NCBI GenBank assembly: GCA_034440615.1
Contig: JAOTOM010002338.1
Span: 35,115 to 99,114 of the forward strand
Length of the DNA stretch: 64,000 nt
Source of the DNA: Ashinkailepas kermadecensis
Lineage: Eukaryota; Arthropoda; Thecostraca; Neolepadidae
Direction: 5' to 3'
Shown piece by piece: positions 31,513 to 46,300 of the stretch; position 1 is the first letter of the stretch, and each line of letters starts with the position of its first letter. Position numbers and translations under genes: made by a program. The notes below the pieces were generated by a model. That model was not told where the DNA came from. It made no database searches and saw nothing but the letters and a program-made list of their open reading frames with translations.

Positions 31513-34500
31513 ATGGCCGGGCGTTTGCTGCAACCGCTTCCGCAGTCTGTGCAAGACGACATCAGGAGTGGCATCAATATCACCTCAGCCGCCCAGTGCG
31601 TCAAGGAGCTGGTCAGTTGGACGTTCTCTCCCCGCCTGCACCATCCAGATTTGTACTTCGGAGCGATGCCGTCCGGACACGATGTACCTATGTTTCTGCA
31701 ATCCGCTAGCACCCCCGACACGCGTGCAGATGTATGTTTTTCATCTCAAGGGCATATCAGCTCACATATAGCGGCGTGTGACCCCATGCGGTCGTATGCT
31801 GACGCTGCCGTGTGTCAATGAATGCAAAATTGTGGTAGCATGGGGTAAGATACTAGCACTGGCGGATCCAGAAGACCGGTTTTCAACTGGTTTGGTGTGG
31901 GGAGGGGGAGGGGGGCGTGCCCCTTGCTTCCTCATCCTCAAGATCCGGCAGTGGGCACTAATTACCCAACTTGCTGAAACACTGGCGAAGGAGCTAGTAA
32001 ACTCTCGTGTGTTGCATGCCCCCGCCCCGGAAAAGGACACTTTTAACATTGCCGTTATGGCGTTGCCTTTGACCCGCGCCGTCTCGGGGGGGGGGGGTTG
32101 ATATGCGACCCCCCCTAAGGTTTTCCGCGGATAGTGAAAGAAGGGCGAGCGGCAGTGCGGCGAAATTTGGCATGCCTTTTCCCACATCAATTTGGCATGT
32201 TGCGTCAAAATGTTGAGGTCAGGTCATCTAGGGTCAACGAGTTAGTCAAGGTCAAGTGAGGTCACCTCCAGAAAAGTTCAACCAGTCGTCACACTTTAAC
32301 GGATAAAGATATTTTATTGAAACTTTTAGCGTTTGCTTATCTTTAAGGACGAAACAAAATGCACCAGAGTATTTTTTTCCGTTTTTGATTACTTATTAGT
32401 TTTGCATATTTGCCCATTAGAGCTAAAATCGAAGATTCTGTCTAAAGTAAGCATTTTTATGAGAGCAAGTTGACTTCAAACAACGTTTTTCGGCCCGCTC
32501 TATCCATTAGAAAAATAAAAATTGAAGAAAATTGAAAACTAAAAATTTTGAAAAAAAGAAAAGGAAGTTGATTTTTGGATGGGCAAAAATTTTAGGGCCA
32601 TGGTCGATTTCGCCTTCCTTTTCTGATTCCAAATAATTTTTGTTGTTTCAAATCTCCCCCAAAATGAACTCCCCAGAGCCATAAACATGATGTAAGTCGT
32701 GAAAACCTAGGCCCCCTAGTGATGTCACTTTTTGGGGATACAATTTTGGGGATGGTGTCTGGCCCTACTCGTCGGGTGCTGTCTGATAACACCTCTCGTT
32801 TTCGTGCGACGCTTAGTTTGGAGATTAGAAGGGGGTTGCATCCCCCCCCGAGACGGATTGTGAGGATATGACCGGAAAGACGGGAAGGGTTAAAGAAATG
32901 TCTTCAAATGTAGCATGTACCAACAATTTTAAACTCAGATGTTCCATCGCCGGTGGTTATAAGTATGAGTGAGAGACTGGCTGCATATCTGTCATGGATG
33001 ATATTTTATACACTTCTGAATGGTCCTTGCGTCGTAAATGGAGACTTGCTTCCCCCTTGCCCTGAAAGCTTCATAGTCAATTCATCATTTCCCCCGTCCT
33101 CTAATCGAGTTAAAAGGTTGCCCACGTTCCCTACCAATGCACAGTGTACACACCCGCCCTGATGGCTCGCATGCGTCCTCCCACTTGGTGCTGCGGCGAC
33201 ATGTCATCACCTACTGTACCCGACTGCGTACAGGTGCGCAACGCCCTGGACGCCGGCGCGTCGTGCGTCGCTGTGCGCGTGAACCTGCCTCAGATGCAAG
33301 TCCAGGTGGTGGACAATGGCACCGGCCTGACACGCGAGCAGCTGAGCCGGGTCGGCGAAAGGTCAGTCAATCAGCGCACGACGTCCTCCAAAACTCATCA
33401 GTTGACGCTGTTGTCGAGAGGACGCGAGGACAGTGTGCAAATCGGTACATGGTTGAAAGCTGAGATGGGTGTGTTGTCGAGTGACGGTCTGGTGTCGAGG
33501 TATCGTTTCCAAGGCATGAAATGTTCGTTTGATACACCAACATATAAAATAGGCATTTTGAGTACGCGCCCTGCTGCAGCTGTGTTTGTCATGCTCACGT
33601 CAGTAATCAGTGGCACGGCCCTTTGTCACAGAGCGCAATTTGTACTTGCTGACTACATTGATGGTTTTCCCATCACTTATCGACCTGCATTTGCTATCAC
33701 GTCGGTTCATGACATATGGCCTGTACCGTGGGACTCCTGAGTGTTGGTCGGATATGTCCAGGGAGATATAACGCCGCTACGGTGGGCGCTGTTGCGGACG
33801 CCGTGTTCAACCGCTAGTAGTGGACTGTATATATGTGGGTGGCGCCCTGCAGCATTGGGTAGAATGGCTAAGAGGCCTAAAGAGAATGGTATAGAAGAGA
33901 GAGAGCCAGGGAGAAGTTAGCGGGAATAACATGTGAAAGGAAATTATTTGAATAACAATAGGAATAGAAGCAAATAATTGCAATGTGAGAGGTCGGAAAG
34001 ATGTGTGATGGGAGAATGTAAAGAAATAATCGAAGTAACCTAAATAAAGGTGGACGTAATAATAGAGGTTGTAGGTTAGAGCTCTCCAATTCAAGGGAGC
34101 CAGAGGAACTCTCCAATTCAAGAGAGCAGTGGCCTAATCAAGAACACTCCAATTCAAGAGTGAAGGAACCCTCCAATTCAAGAGGGCAAGGACCTAGATA
34201 AGAGCACTCTAATTCAAGAGTGAAGGAACCCTCCAATTCAAGAGGGCAAGGACCTAGATAAGAGCACTCCAATTCAAGAGTGAAGGAACCTTCCAATTCA
34301 AGAGAGCAGTGGCATTAGGAAATGAAGGAGTACGAAAAACGTGGAAAGAAAGCAGGAAAACAGAGTCAGGCACGGTGACCCAGCCGTGACGAGCAGTGCT
34401 GCGCGTGGTTCCTCAATTCACTTCCACTGATCACTCACTGTTCCACTTATCACTTAAACACTCGCTCAAAGTACTCATTTCTATATTGGCGACGGCGAGA

Positions 34501-37500
34501 CGGCAGAGGTGCAGTGCACCTGACGAAGACGACAGAAGAAGAGAGCGAGAGGGTGTAGACGCGCCGCTTATATATGAAGGTAAGGACCAGCTGAGACAAG
34601 GAGAGAAAGGGGTCACGGGTCGCATAACACCCCGCACCTGAGCCGCGGCCGGCGTTCCACAAATAGGCAGAACAAATACGGGCAACGCGACGGGGACGCC
34701 CCACAGGTCGAGCAAACACGTCGTCGCTGGACATGCGGTGTCTAGCCCGATGTCGCGGCTGCCCGCGAACGGCAGGCCACAGCACGACATGCAGTGTAAA
34801 AGGGTCAACGGGTCGCATAAACACCCCGCACCTGCGCCGCGGCCGGCGTTCAGCAAATACGCAGAACAAATATGAGCGACGCGACGGGGACGCCCCACAG
34901 GTCGAGCAAGCACGTCGTCGCTGGACATGCGGTGTCCAGCCTGATGTCGCGGCTGCCCGCGAACGGCAGACCACAGCGCGACATGCAGTGTCTGTCGGCA
35001 ACAGGCGCTAAATAACCTACCCTGGTCGATGCGCCCAAAACCCCTAATCATCACCATCGTCCGCTACGGTCTTTATTTGTCATGCACTGTGGCCGCCATC
35101 GAGTGCCGACTGACGACGCTGACGTGTGCTACTGCCGGCAGGTACAGCACCAGTCGCGGCGGCGGCGCCGGCCGGCCCGCCCGCCGCGAGCTCGGCTACC
35201 GCGGCGAGGCGCTGGCCAGCGTGGCGAGCGTCAGTCGGCTGGTGGAGCTGACGTCACGGCCACGCGGCTCTGACGTCACCTGGTGGCGGCGGCTGGACGG
35301 CGCGGCCGTGACGTCGGCGGCGGCGGCGCGCCCCAGCGCCGGCACCACCGTCACCGTACACGGTCTGCTGTGGGCTCGGCGCGCCTGCCGCCGCCCGCTG
35401 GAGTTGGCGCGCGTGCGGCGCGCCGTCGAGGCGCTGGCGCTGCCGCGACCGCGCGTCTCCTTCAGCCTGCGTGACGACGCGGCCTGCCGGCTGCTGCTGG
35501 AGGCGGCGCGCTGCCGCTCGCTTCGGCAGCGGTACGGCGCGCTGGCGCCGGCCGAGGCGCCGGCGCGGCCGCTGGCGAGCTGGCACGGCTCGGTCCGGCT
35601 GCGTGGGCTGCTGACGTCCGACGGCCGACAGTGGGTGTTCGTCAACGGCCGGCTGACCGGCCGCGGGCCCGTGCACCGATTGGCGGCGCGCCTGTTGGTC
35701 GGCCGCCGGCCGTCGCTGACCGACGCCGGCCGGCCTGGCTTCGCGCTGTTGCTGAGCGTGCCGGCGCACTGGTGCGCCGTCTCGCACAGCCCACACGCCG
35801 ACCGCGTGCAGCTGGTGGACTGGGAGCGCGTGCTGGCCGTCGTCGAGCGCTCGCTGCTGGCGAGCGTATGCTCGTCGCCCGGCGGCGTCCCGCCACCCGA
35901 AGCGGCCGCTCGGTCCGCGGTGCCGTCGCGAGCGTGTTTCATGGACCGAGCGGAGGCGCGGCGGGGCAAGAAGGTGGCGCGTGCCGGCCGGCCCGGTGTG
36001 ACCGGCTCCGGTGTGGCCGCCTCCGGTGTGGCCGGCTCCGGTGCCGACGTGACTCTGTCGGAGGCGGAGACCGTCACCGGACCGGCTGGCGGCACGCGAC
36101 TTCACAAGCAGAAGCGCGCCAGCTCCTTCAGCGACGCCGGTCCGATAGCTAGTCCCGACCCTGTCAAGAACGTGTCGGCCTGTAATACGTTGTGGAGAGA
36201 AGACAATTCAGGGAGCCATGGACAGGCTGCTAGTGTCGCATTTTCCAGTGGAGATAGTCTCAGAGGGACAGATCTCACGCGGCACTCACACAACTCTCCT
36301 GCTGAAGGCGACGCCCGTGATGTAGATGGAGTTGATCAGCACGACAGTGTCCGCCCTGCCCGTCAGCTGGGGTATCGCGGCAGTCTGCACCTCCTCCGTC
36401 AGACGGCGGTCCAGACGAACACGAGCCGGCCCCCGGCCGCCTCCAGTCAGGCGGGCGAAGCGTACTTCACGCCGCGCTGCGCGCGTCGCCGCGGCTGCCC
36501 CCAGTCTCCGCCGCCGGTGAAGCGACCCCGCCTTGACGGCTCTCCTGACCGATCACTGGCGCCTACCCGGACAGCGCGGGCGGGGGTCCGCCGACCCCTC
36601 GCCGAGCTGTTTGGCGCCTCGTGCCGGAAGACTGCGGCCCGCACGGCTGGGACCGGTGACAAACGTCGAGCTCGTCCGCTCGCGGCGTGTGCACAATCGG
36701 CTGCACACGGCGGGGGGACGGTGGCCGCACTCCTCCCGAACGCCCCCCGACTGCGGTACCGCTGTGAACAGTCTCAACACACCAGCGCCGCCGCTCGCCA
36801 GCCCGCTGTATCCGACACTATCATGGGCTCCCCCCATGGCGGTGGTGTACCGTGCCGGAGTCGGCCGTCGGCGCCGCTTGACCGTGTGGCTCGAGACACC
36901 GCACCGCCGGCCGGCTGCACGCTGGGAGGGCGGCAAAGCCGCGGCGCTGGGACTCGTGACCGTGACCTCAGTATGGAGGGTGTCCAGCAGGCGGCGCCGC
37001 GGCAGCTGCCGGCCGCCGTCTCCGGATGTGGTCGGGTGGCGCTCGAGCCGTCACCGCGAGCCGCCGAGCCCCGCTGTGACGGTGCTGAGGCCACCATCAC
37101 GCCTGCCGCTCGTCACACCGCCGTCGGCGGTGGTGTACGCCGGCGGACGCCGTCCAGGTGCCCGCCGGCAGGTGGTGACAGCAGCTTCGCGCTCGTCCCT
37201 GTGACTCGTCGGCCAGCGGACACCGCGTGTTGGCGGACGTGCGGCGGTCGTGACAGCTGCGTGGATGGTACCGCTGGGTGCTGTGGCCTCGCGAGACCTC
37301 TGGCTGCTGCTGTGTCAAGCTCGGGTAATTCAGCCCCTCGCGCTGAGGACTGGGTGGCGGGATCACGAGATGACCCGCCTCAGACCACACTGAGCTCGAG
37401 GAACTCTGCCCTTTACGCCGAGGACTGGGTGGCGGGATCACGAGATGACCCACCTCAGGCCACGCCATGCTCGAGGAACTCCTTCTGTCGTACCGAAGAC

Positions 37501-40500
37501 TGGGTGACGGTGACACGAGATGACCCACCTCAGACCACACTGAGCTTGAGGAACTCCGTCTGTCGTATCGAAGACTGGGTGACGGTGACACGAGATGACC
37601 CGCCTCAGACCACACTGAGCTCGAGGAACTCCGCCCCTCGTGCCGAAGACTGGATGACGGTGACACGAGATGGCCCACCTCAGACCACACTGAGCTCGAG
37701 CAACTCCGCGCTTTGCGCCGAGGACTGGGTGACAGTGACACGAGATGACCCGCCTCAGACCACACTGAGCTTCAGGAACTCCGTCTGTCGTATCGAAGAC
37801 TGGGTGACGGTGACACGAGATGACCCGCCTCAGACCACGCTGAGCTCGAGGAACTCCGCCCCTCGTGCCGAAGACTGGGTGACGGTGACACGAGATGACC
37901 CGACCACACCGAGCTCGAGGAACTCCGCCCCTCGTGCCGAGGGCTGGGTGATGGCGGCACGCGATAGCCCACCTTTGGCAGACAGTTTTACCCTGGCGTC
38001 GGCCAGTCGACGTCATGCTATCGACCCGCTCCGGACGACTTCGTTGGATGCCAGCTTCGCGCTGGCGCTGGCGACTCCTGGCAACGATGAGGCACACAGT
38101 GCTGACAAGGCGGGTGACGACCCCGCTCTGTCCGGGGGCCAGGCGACGGTCGCCACGCCGGCCCGGGAGAACGTGCCTGCGGCGGGCCCGGCCACTCCCG
38201 GGACCTGCTGTCACGTGGACGAGACACCCGTCATCACCGCCGGTCGGCAGCCAGATGGCGCCGTCTACCGTCCGCATCACTGCACGCAAGCGTTCTCTGT
38301 TCAGGACCGTCACGTGGACGAGACGCCCGTGATCACCGCCCGTCGGCAGCCAAATATCGCCGTCTGTGGTCCGCCTCATCCCACACAGCCGTCTTCTGCT
38401 CGGGATTCGATCTCCACAGCCGATCTATGCAACTGCGACTCGGCAGATAGGACAAACGTCAGGGATAGCTGTGCTGGTGCTGACGCTGAGGTCAGAGGGA
38501 GCCGCGATTGCGACGTCGCCGAGATCAGAGAGGCGCGCGATGGTGGTAGCGGTGGTCCAGGCGAGACCAGTGACACCATGGCACGTGGCGCTGAGGAGAA
38601 TGCGGGCTGCGGCAGTGAAGACAGTCCAACTTGGTCTACCAGCAGCGGTGTGAGGTCTGAAGACGGTGTGGATTGGACTTGGTCGCGAGACACCGCCGGG
38701 TTGGCCGAGGCACTGTCGGCTAGGCAGGAGCCGGACAGATGCGTAACCGCCGATGGCGACCAGTGCACCACACCGGGTCGAGCGGTGGTGGTGTCCAGGC
38801 ACGGCGCGAGAAGCCGTGTCCGGCTGACTCGGCAGTTCTACTTGCGCGTGAGCCCGTGTCAGTGCACGTCGACGCCGAAGGCGCCGGCGTGCGCCGTGGG
38901 TGCCTGTGGTGTCCCGCGCCCCTGGTGGACAGTCGACGTCAGTGCCATCCTCGGTCAGGCCAATGGTGGTCAGGCGGACGGTGAGACTGACCGACCGACC
39001 GCGGGCATGCCGTGCTGTGGCCGACTGGATCGGACAGGCGGGTCCGGCAGCGACGGCGGCGCCGTGCGGTGGAGCGTCCGACGAGCCTCCGGCGCCACCT
39101 CCGCTGCTGCGATGGAGCGTGATGGCAATGTCAGGACGATCCCTGCTGCGACTGGCCGTGCCGGTGCCGCCTCTGCCACGGACGAGACCGGAGGCAGCTG
39201 GGACGGAGCGCTGGGCCAGACGGTACGCAGCTGCCGCTCGTCTGGCGCAGACTCGCCGCGGACGGCCACCGACTCGGACCTGCCTGATAGTCTGCGAGGT
39301 CTGGCCGGTCCTGATCCGCCGGGTAGTCTGCCGGATCAGTCCGAGGCTGGCCCACCGGGCAGTCTGCCGGATCAGGCCGAGGCTGGCCCATCGGGCAGTC
39401 TGCCGGATCAGGCCGAGGCTGGCCCACCGGGCAGTCCGCCGGATCAGGCCGAGGCTGGCCCACCGGGTAGTCTGCCGGATCAGGTCTGGGCTGACTCGCC
39501 AGGTTGTCTGTCCGGCCTTGTAGGGGCTGGCAGTCGGGTCGGCTCGCCAGCAGTGGAGCAGACGACAGCCACAGTGGCCGACGCGACGTCTCATAGTCTG
39601 ACTATTGACTCGGAGTGTACCGCCCACGGCGGCCAGGAGCGGCCTCCGTCCGACCCAGATTGCAGTCACAGAGGAGGCCAAACTATCGGCACTAGTCCAC
39701 TCTACGAGTCCATCGAAGAAGAGGCTCTGCTATGTCAGATTCCGGACGTATCTGAGGGTGTGCTGTCGGTGGATCAGCTAGCCGAACTGGACGGCCACAT
39801 CGGTGGCAGTAGCCAATCTGAATCGGCGGCGAACCCCAGCGAACGCGTGGCAGACGCCTGCAGAGTGCCAGCGGCAGCGAAGTCCAGGCCAAGTGAACGG
39901 CACGGAGACGTTCATTCAACTCCTGTCGACAGACCAATAACCACACCAGACAAAGACAGCGTGCTGATGCTGGGTCATGATCAGGTGGCGCCACACGATG
40001 TCCAGTTGATGCCAAGTGATCAGCTGTTGGCAGGTCAAGATCAGCTGACCGCAGGTAGAGATCATCTGAATGCAGACGAAAATCAGCTGACCATAGATCA
40101 AGATCAGCTAACACCAGGCCGAGACCGGCTGACACCAGGTCAAAATCAGCTCTGGCCAAGTCAAGATTCGCCGGTGACCCCGGGCCAGGCAGTGTCGGTA
40201 GTGCCGATGCCGCCGCCGGTCGCTGACAAGGTGACCTCCGCTCTGCGTGCTCTGGCGTCGGCGGCGGCTGTGGGCACCAGCCCACCTCCCCGCACCCGCC
40301 GCCGCCGCCGCCGCCGCCGCCAGTGACGGTCTCGTCCTCGGCGAGACGACGACGTCAGCCGACAGGACGGGTCGGCCGCGTACGGCGTCGGACACCACGG
40401 GGTCTTCACCGAACCCCGCCCCGCCGGCCGATCAGCCGTGCACGGTGTCTGGCAGCAGCACCGCCGCCTCCACCGCCTCCACCGCCTCCACCGCCTCCAC

Positions 40501-43324
40501 CGACGCCACCGACGCCACCACCGCCACCGCCACCGCCTTCACCGCCGCCGCCGCGGAGTCCCCGCCGCACCACGCTGACCCACCTCCATGCCGCTGGCGT
40601 TCGCTCACCGACCCGACCGGCCGGCGCGTGTTCCTCGACCGTGTGACGGGCGGCACGAGCCTGCGCGGCCCGGCGGTGACGCCAGCGGCGGCGGCGGTGA
40701 CGGTGACGGCGCGCTGCCCGCTCCGGCCGCTGGTTGTGTCTGTGACGGACGAGACGCGCTGGTGGCGGCCGGCCGGCGAGCGGCAGCTGATGCTGACGCA
40801 TGGCTTCTCGCCGTTCGTGCCGTGCGGCCGACTGCCGCCGCCGCCTCCGCTACAGCAGCAGCAGCAGCATCAGCAGCATCAGCAGGCAACACTGCCAGTG
40901 TGTGCGGCGGCGGTGGCGGCCGGAGACGGCACCGACTGTCCGCCGACGGTCCAGGAGGGCTGCCACTGCCGAGCACACTGTGCCGCCGTGCCTGGCACGG
41001 CCATCCCCCAGACCGGTGGTACGTGTCACACTGGCCGATTCAACGGCAGGCACTCTGGGTATGTCCCTCGCAGCTTCCGTCCATGTCCACCCAGTCACAA
41101 AATATAATGTGCTGTTCTCTGAGCATAAGTGTTGTATTACATATTCTTTTAATGCATATCGGGACCCGCATAATTCCAAATGGTACGAGGCTCGTCCGGC
41201 TAGCACGCATGACATGATCGTGGTGAACGTATGGTTAGTACATTGGAAGTATAAATAGAGGTGAAGAGGAGAGAAGGAAAAAGAGGGAGAGATAAGGAGC
41301 GAGGGGAAAAGAGAGGAGTGTAAGTGTGATAGAGGTAAAGATAGAGACCGAGACAGAGGGAATATGAAATCGAGAGAAGGGTAAATGGAGCAGGGTGTGG
41401 TGAGATATCAATGGGCATGGCTGTGCTGCTTCACATCTAAGCAACTCAGTAAAGTTGTGGGATGTCTTAAGCCGATGGATCACGGCCAGTGGCAGTCAAT
41501 GATAGTTCTAATGCAGGGTCTACACTGACGTTGAGGGGGCCATCTCCTCAATATCGTTCAGGCTCAAGATTGCTATCTATGAACGTTGCATGAAAGGAAT
41601 GATTCCAGCAGCACGAATATCCCTCTGAACCGTGTAGCCGTGGCGGAGCCCATGAAGTGTCGAGCCACCCGTCTAGCAAATACACACTAGCAGTGAACGC
41701 GCTAGCATTACCATGTGTTGGACTGCCTGAATTGTGTGTTCTGCTGACATCACGTGTGGTGCCGATTAGAACTGGGCATTCGAGATAGACGTCTTGTGTT
41801 TTAGTGTAAATATTTTGTAAAGACAGAACGCAATTTGCGGTGCATATTTACCATTAACCATGTCTATGATAAGCGGACATGGCTACCGTGTCAGATTGCT
41901 TACGAACTCAAATGCTACATGACTGATTGCAGCAGCAGAACAAGTGATTCTTTTTAGAAGTGTAAAATTTCGAAGTCCTCAGGAGTCCATATAAGCTGCA
42001 TCGTTTCCAAGAGTGGTGTTGATCAGGAGTGTTGGCAGCCTCCGCTGACGCCCTCACGTCCGGCAGCCGTCACCGTGCTCCGGCGGGATGTCCGCGCTCT
42101 GCCGTCCCGTCTGACGTCATCGCTGTCCAGACCGCGCGCGTGTGACGTCACCGCGCAGATGCTGCACGGTGTGCGGGTGAGCGATGGTTCGCCATTCTTC
42201 GGCCGACAGTAGTGGACCGAGTATGTGTGTATAGGAGAGGGGGGGGGGGAGTTATGGTTGTTGACCCTCCTGTCAGCGGCACTAGTTGCTCATAGTGTAG
42301 AGAAGTTTTCTTTCCCCCTGGCTTTATCAGCCACTTCGCGTGTGACTGGGACAAAACTTCTTTTGGCACGTGGATAGTTCTCGGGACCTCGACATTGGCG
42401 ATATTTAAGGCCCCGGTTATTTTCAATGGCTCTGAGCCTTCATCTCAGAGCTCTGATTCAAACATCTTGACAGGCACCTCAAAATCCAGCACTTATATTG
42501 TGCAATTAATCAACAGTCAAACGGCCACAATCTTCAGATTATAATGGTGCAGGTTAAATGTTCGAGTTAATACCATAGCTTAATCTTGACAGAGACAGGC
42601 ACAACTGCTTCACATACGATCTCCAACTCATACTGACTGGTCACCAATCACGCTATTCTCCCAAGTATTCAAGCGGTTACATCACCACAGTCACACAGTG
42701 TCTCTTGATCAGAGTCCTCAGACATACCTCAGACATACCTCAGACGTACCTCACAGTAGGGGCCGGCCGCGGCCAGCCGTCCGCCTTTGGGCGACCGCTC
42801 GCTCGAGCGTCTCGGCGGCAAGTTCCTTACTGAGCCCTCGGCTCCGTCGCGAGGTGAGCTACAGCCTACGCCCATATCACGTGATCAGTCCAGGGCATCG
42901 GCCCTGGCCAGATAACAATGGCGAACTCTGCACCCTACTGCGACGACGGGCGCGCTGTACCTCTGAGACATCAGAGACAGACTCTCTGAGCTCAGTCCCT
43001 CCGTGAGAATCACTGCTGTCTCAGCGTCTTGGCAGCCTCGCGCCTGGTCCGGCGTCGGACAACCGAGCTGCAGCAGACAATGCCAACTCGGCAACTCCGC
43101 ACTGTACACAGACAGCCGGAAGTTCGGGGCGCTGCAGCCCAACTGACATTTCACATGTCATAAGACACATGAACATTCATCCAGCAGTCATCCAATACTC
43201 CACTACATTCATAAGTCATACACACATACGTAGACTAGACACACGTGCATCATATATATCTGTCCTGCACCTGACAACACAGACATTGGCCACGGGGTAT
43301 GACATCTGTCACACCTCTGTCATT

Positions 43325-43384
<60 letters not shown>

Positions 43385-46300
43385 TGCACTTCAGACACGC
43401 CTAACACATTGTCACAGTCATACTACTCATGTACTTACACCTATGCCATTAGTCATCTATACACTTTTCATCTTTCAGTCATGTATACACACACACACAC
43501 ACACACACACACCTGTCGATTGGGTTCCCATAATATAATCACTGTCATACATCACCCACTGACGGTCACATCACTTCACTGGCATTCACATTCACATCAC
43601 CCCAGACATTTCATCATCTGACGACGGCGGCCGGGTATCGAGGTCACAGCGGCAGGGTGTCTGCCGGAGAGGGAGGGGTACAGGGCAAGGTCCATTGCTC
43701 GGCCTCGACCGCAGCGGCGGCTTGCCTACGTCAGCTAGACAGGCTGGCGCCGGGTACCTGTCGGGACTGTCGCGCCAGTCGAACTGTGGGGAGGGGGCTG
43801 AATTTCTGGAATTAAGATGCCCCCCACAGGAAGCTTTGCTACAATAGACAGTTGATGGTATATGTATCCTCTGCACATGGTGTTACTCTTGCCCTTTTCC
43901 GCCACTAAGTGGCGATATTGTCGGCCTTGGACAAACGAGGACAAGAGCTAGGAGGGCTACGAGGCTCCCCTGCTGCGTACACATAATTGAACACTACCCG
44001 GCGACAGATAGCTTGTGGACCGGCGGTAACTGCGCTCTCGACAGCCCGCACGGATATGTGCCTGATTAGCGTCCATTTTCCAGAAAGTGCAGACAGTTTA
44101 TAATGAAGGAAAAACCATTTCGACGATTTGGCGGCACAGTGCATTTACATTTTGGATGAGTCCCCGATATGCGACAGAGACGCCAGGTTGTGAAAATAGT
44201 GCATTCGATTTTAGTACCTATGCATTGCAAAAAAAATCAACTTTAGCCGAAATATGCTTCAATCTCGCTAAAATTGGACTTATATGGCGGGCATAACCAT
44301 ATTAAATGCCAATGCACCACAGGGAACCATCGGTTTTGAACGTGTCCAGTTGTGTTTCGGCCCCTTTGTTTCGCAGCCTTGCCGCTCAGGATATGCTATA
44401 TGCAACCATTCAGTGTGGTACCCTCCATCGGACTGACACCAGTCACGCAGTCGTCCGGACCCGGAGAACGCAGGCCACGTGTCATGACGATATAGCCACG
44501 TGACTGGCGGCTAGCTGACGGGCTCTTATTCGGCGCCGGCCGAACCAGCTCTGGCGTAGTTCCGCTGAAATATTTTTTTGAACAACAAATATACATGTTT
44601 CAAAGGGAAGCTGAGACGTACTAGAAATCAAAATGACAAGACTAGGTCTATTTCTGAGTGAATTAATAAGGACATGAAACGGTATATTAAAAAGAAGTTA
44701 TTAACATTTCAAAAGTGCGGCATTCGTGCCGATCCGGGCCGGGCCGCTCGGATGAACAATTGTATTTACACGGGAGCGCACTAGAGCTTCGCCCACATCC
44801 TTAGCAAGGAATCGATAATACTTCAGCAATGATGTGTATTGTACTGGCGGTTAAAATCTGTATAACGTTACTTAGAATGGAAGCAGTCCAAAATATATTT
44901 GTCTTACTTCGCTGTGTGGCAATGACCAGGATACGAGTAGCTAACTTAATAATAATATTTGTTCAGCGATAACATTGGATGAGGAATTCTTTCCACAGGC
45001 TTGATTCCTTTGACGGGTGATTTGACCATAGCCTGGATGTACCTTGGAATGACTTACGATACCTGTCTTCCGCGACAAGTAGTCACCTGACCAATTTGCA
45101 GGTGCTGAGGCAGGTCGACAACAAGTTCATAGCAGCGATCGCTGGAGATGTGCTTCTACTGTTCGACCAGCACGCCGTCAGTGAGAGGATTAATCTGGAG
45201 AACATCCTCCGAGGTAGGTAGAGAGAACATCCTGACAGTGTAAACTATATTTCTGCTGCTAGGTGCCATGGGTATGTCTCGACCACCGATGATCTACTCC
45301 TATTGGTGTCTGAGGCTCCAAGCCCAAACACTGCACAAGCGTACAGCAGCAATGTGCAGGTTTCCACAGGGTCGCATCACATGTATTGGATTCGGTCGGA
45401 ATCACATCCGGCATCAGATTCGGAGCTTTACGATCGCTCACACGCTTCCACAACTCACTCACACGCCTCCGGAAGTAATTGAGCAAAATACAGGCCTCGC
45501 TTCACCTCATAACACAGCGAACCGAATTATGTAAACACGAGCACCACATATCAATAACAAAATCATAAACGTAACATATCATTAACAGATCTGCCATTGT
45601 AAATAACTTGCTGTGGACGACATTTCGTCATCGCAATCTGGCTGAAACCAGGGAAGGACGGAAGGAAGAGGAATTCCTCAGGTGTGTCCTGAAGAGTTAG
45701 ATTCAACACTTTTTTTTTCAGTATATTAGCTATTCTAATTTTCAAATTTAGGATGCCGGTCCCCTTCCGAACTTACTGAAATTAACAACCAACAACGATA
45801 TTAAGATGGTATTTATAGGTATAAGTATATGTCCTACTACCTCACATTTAACCGTCGTTGCGTTTCCAACTAAAATAAATAGTTGGTAACATTCCTAAAT
45901 CTCTAACTACCTCTGCTGTTTCCTAAAATAAGAACGTTGGTTGGCCTACTTGTAACCGCCACCGCTGTCTCCTGAAATATGATTGTTAGTGTAGTTGTCA
46001 GCGCACACTCAGGTCACTCAGGCTCACCACTCAGGTCACCACTCCCGCTGCACACCACTCAGGTCACCACTCCCGCTGCACACCACTCAGGTCAGATCCA
46101 CGTCTCCGACTCCCCCTCTCCCCGTCTGTCTCGTCTCTTTGACTGCGGTTAGACCGTGTGCGGTGCCAGCTCTCCGTCCCCGGAAGGTGCAACCACCTGG
46201 AATGGTTCCAGAATATTCCAGAAGACCCAGCGTGAGTCGGTTCCTGGTTGTGCGCTCCCTGAGGCCGTGTGGGGCTAACTGATCACACACTTCTAGCAAG

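Noticed and set aside
37438..39681. Long minus-strand open frames opposite MLH3
   Set aside because: Shadow frames from GC-rich and repetitive coding DNA, with no family resemblance.
35029..40326. A stand-alone 1765-aa gene starting at 35029
   Set aside because: The first 38 codons are intron. The acceptor at 35141 joins phase-perfectly to MLH3 exon 2, and homology starts there.
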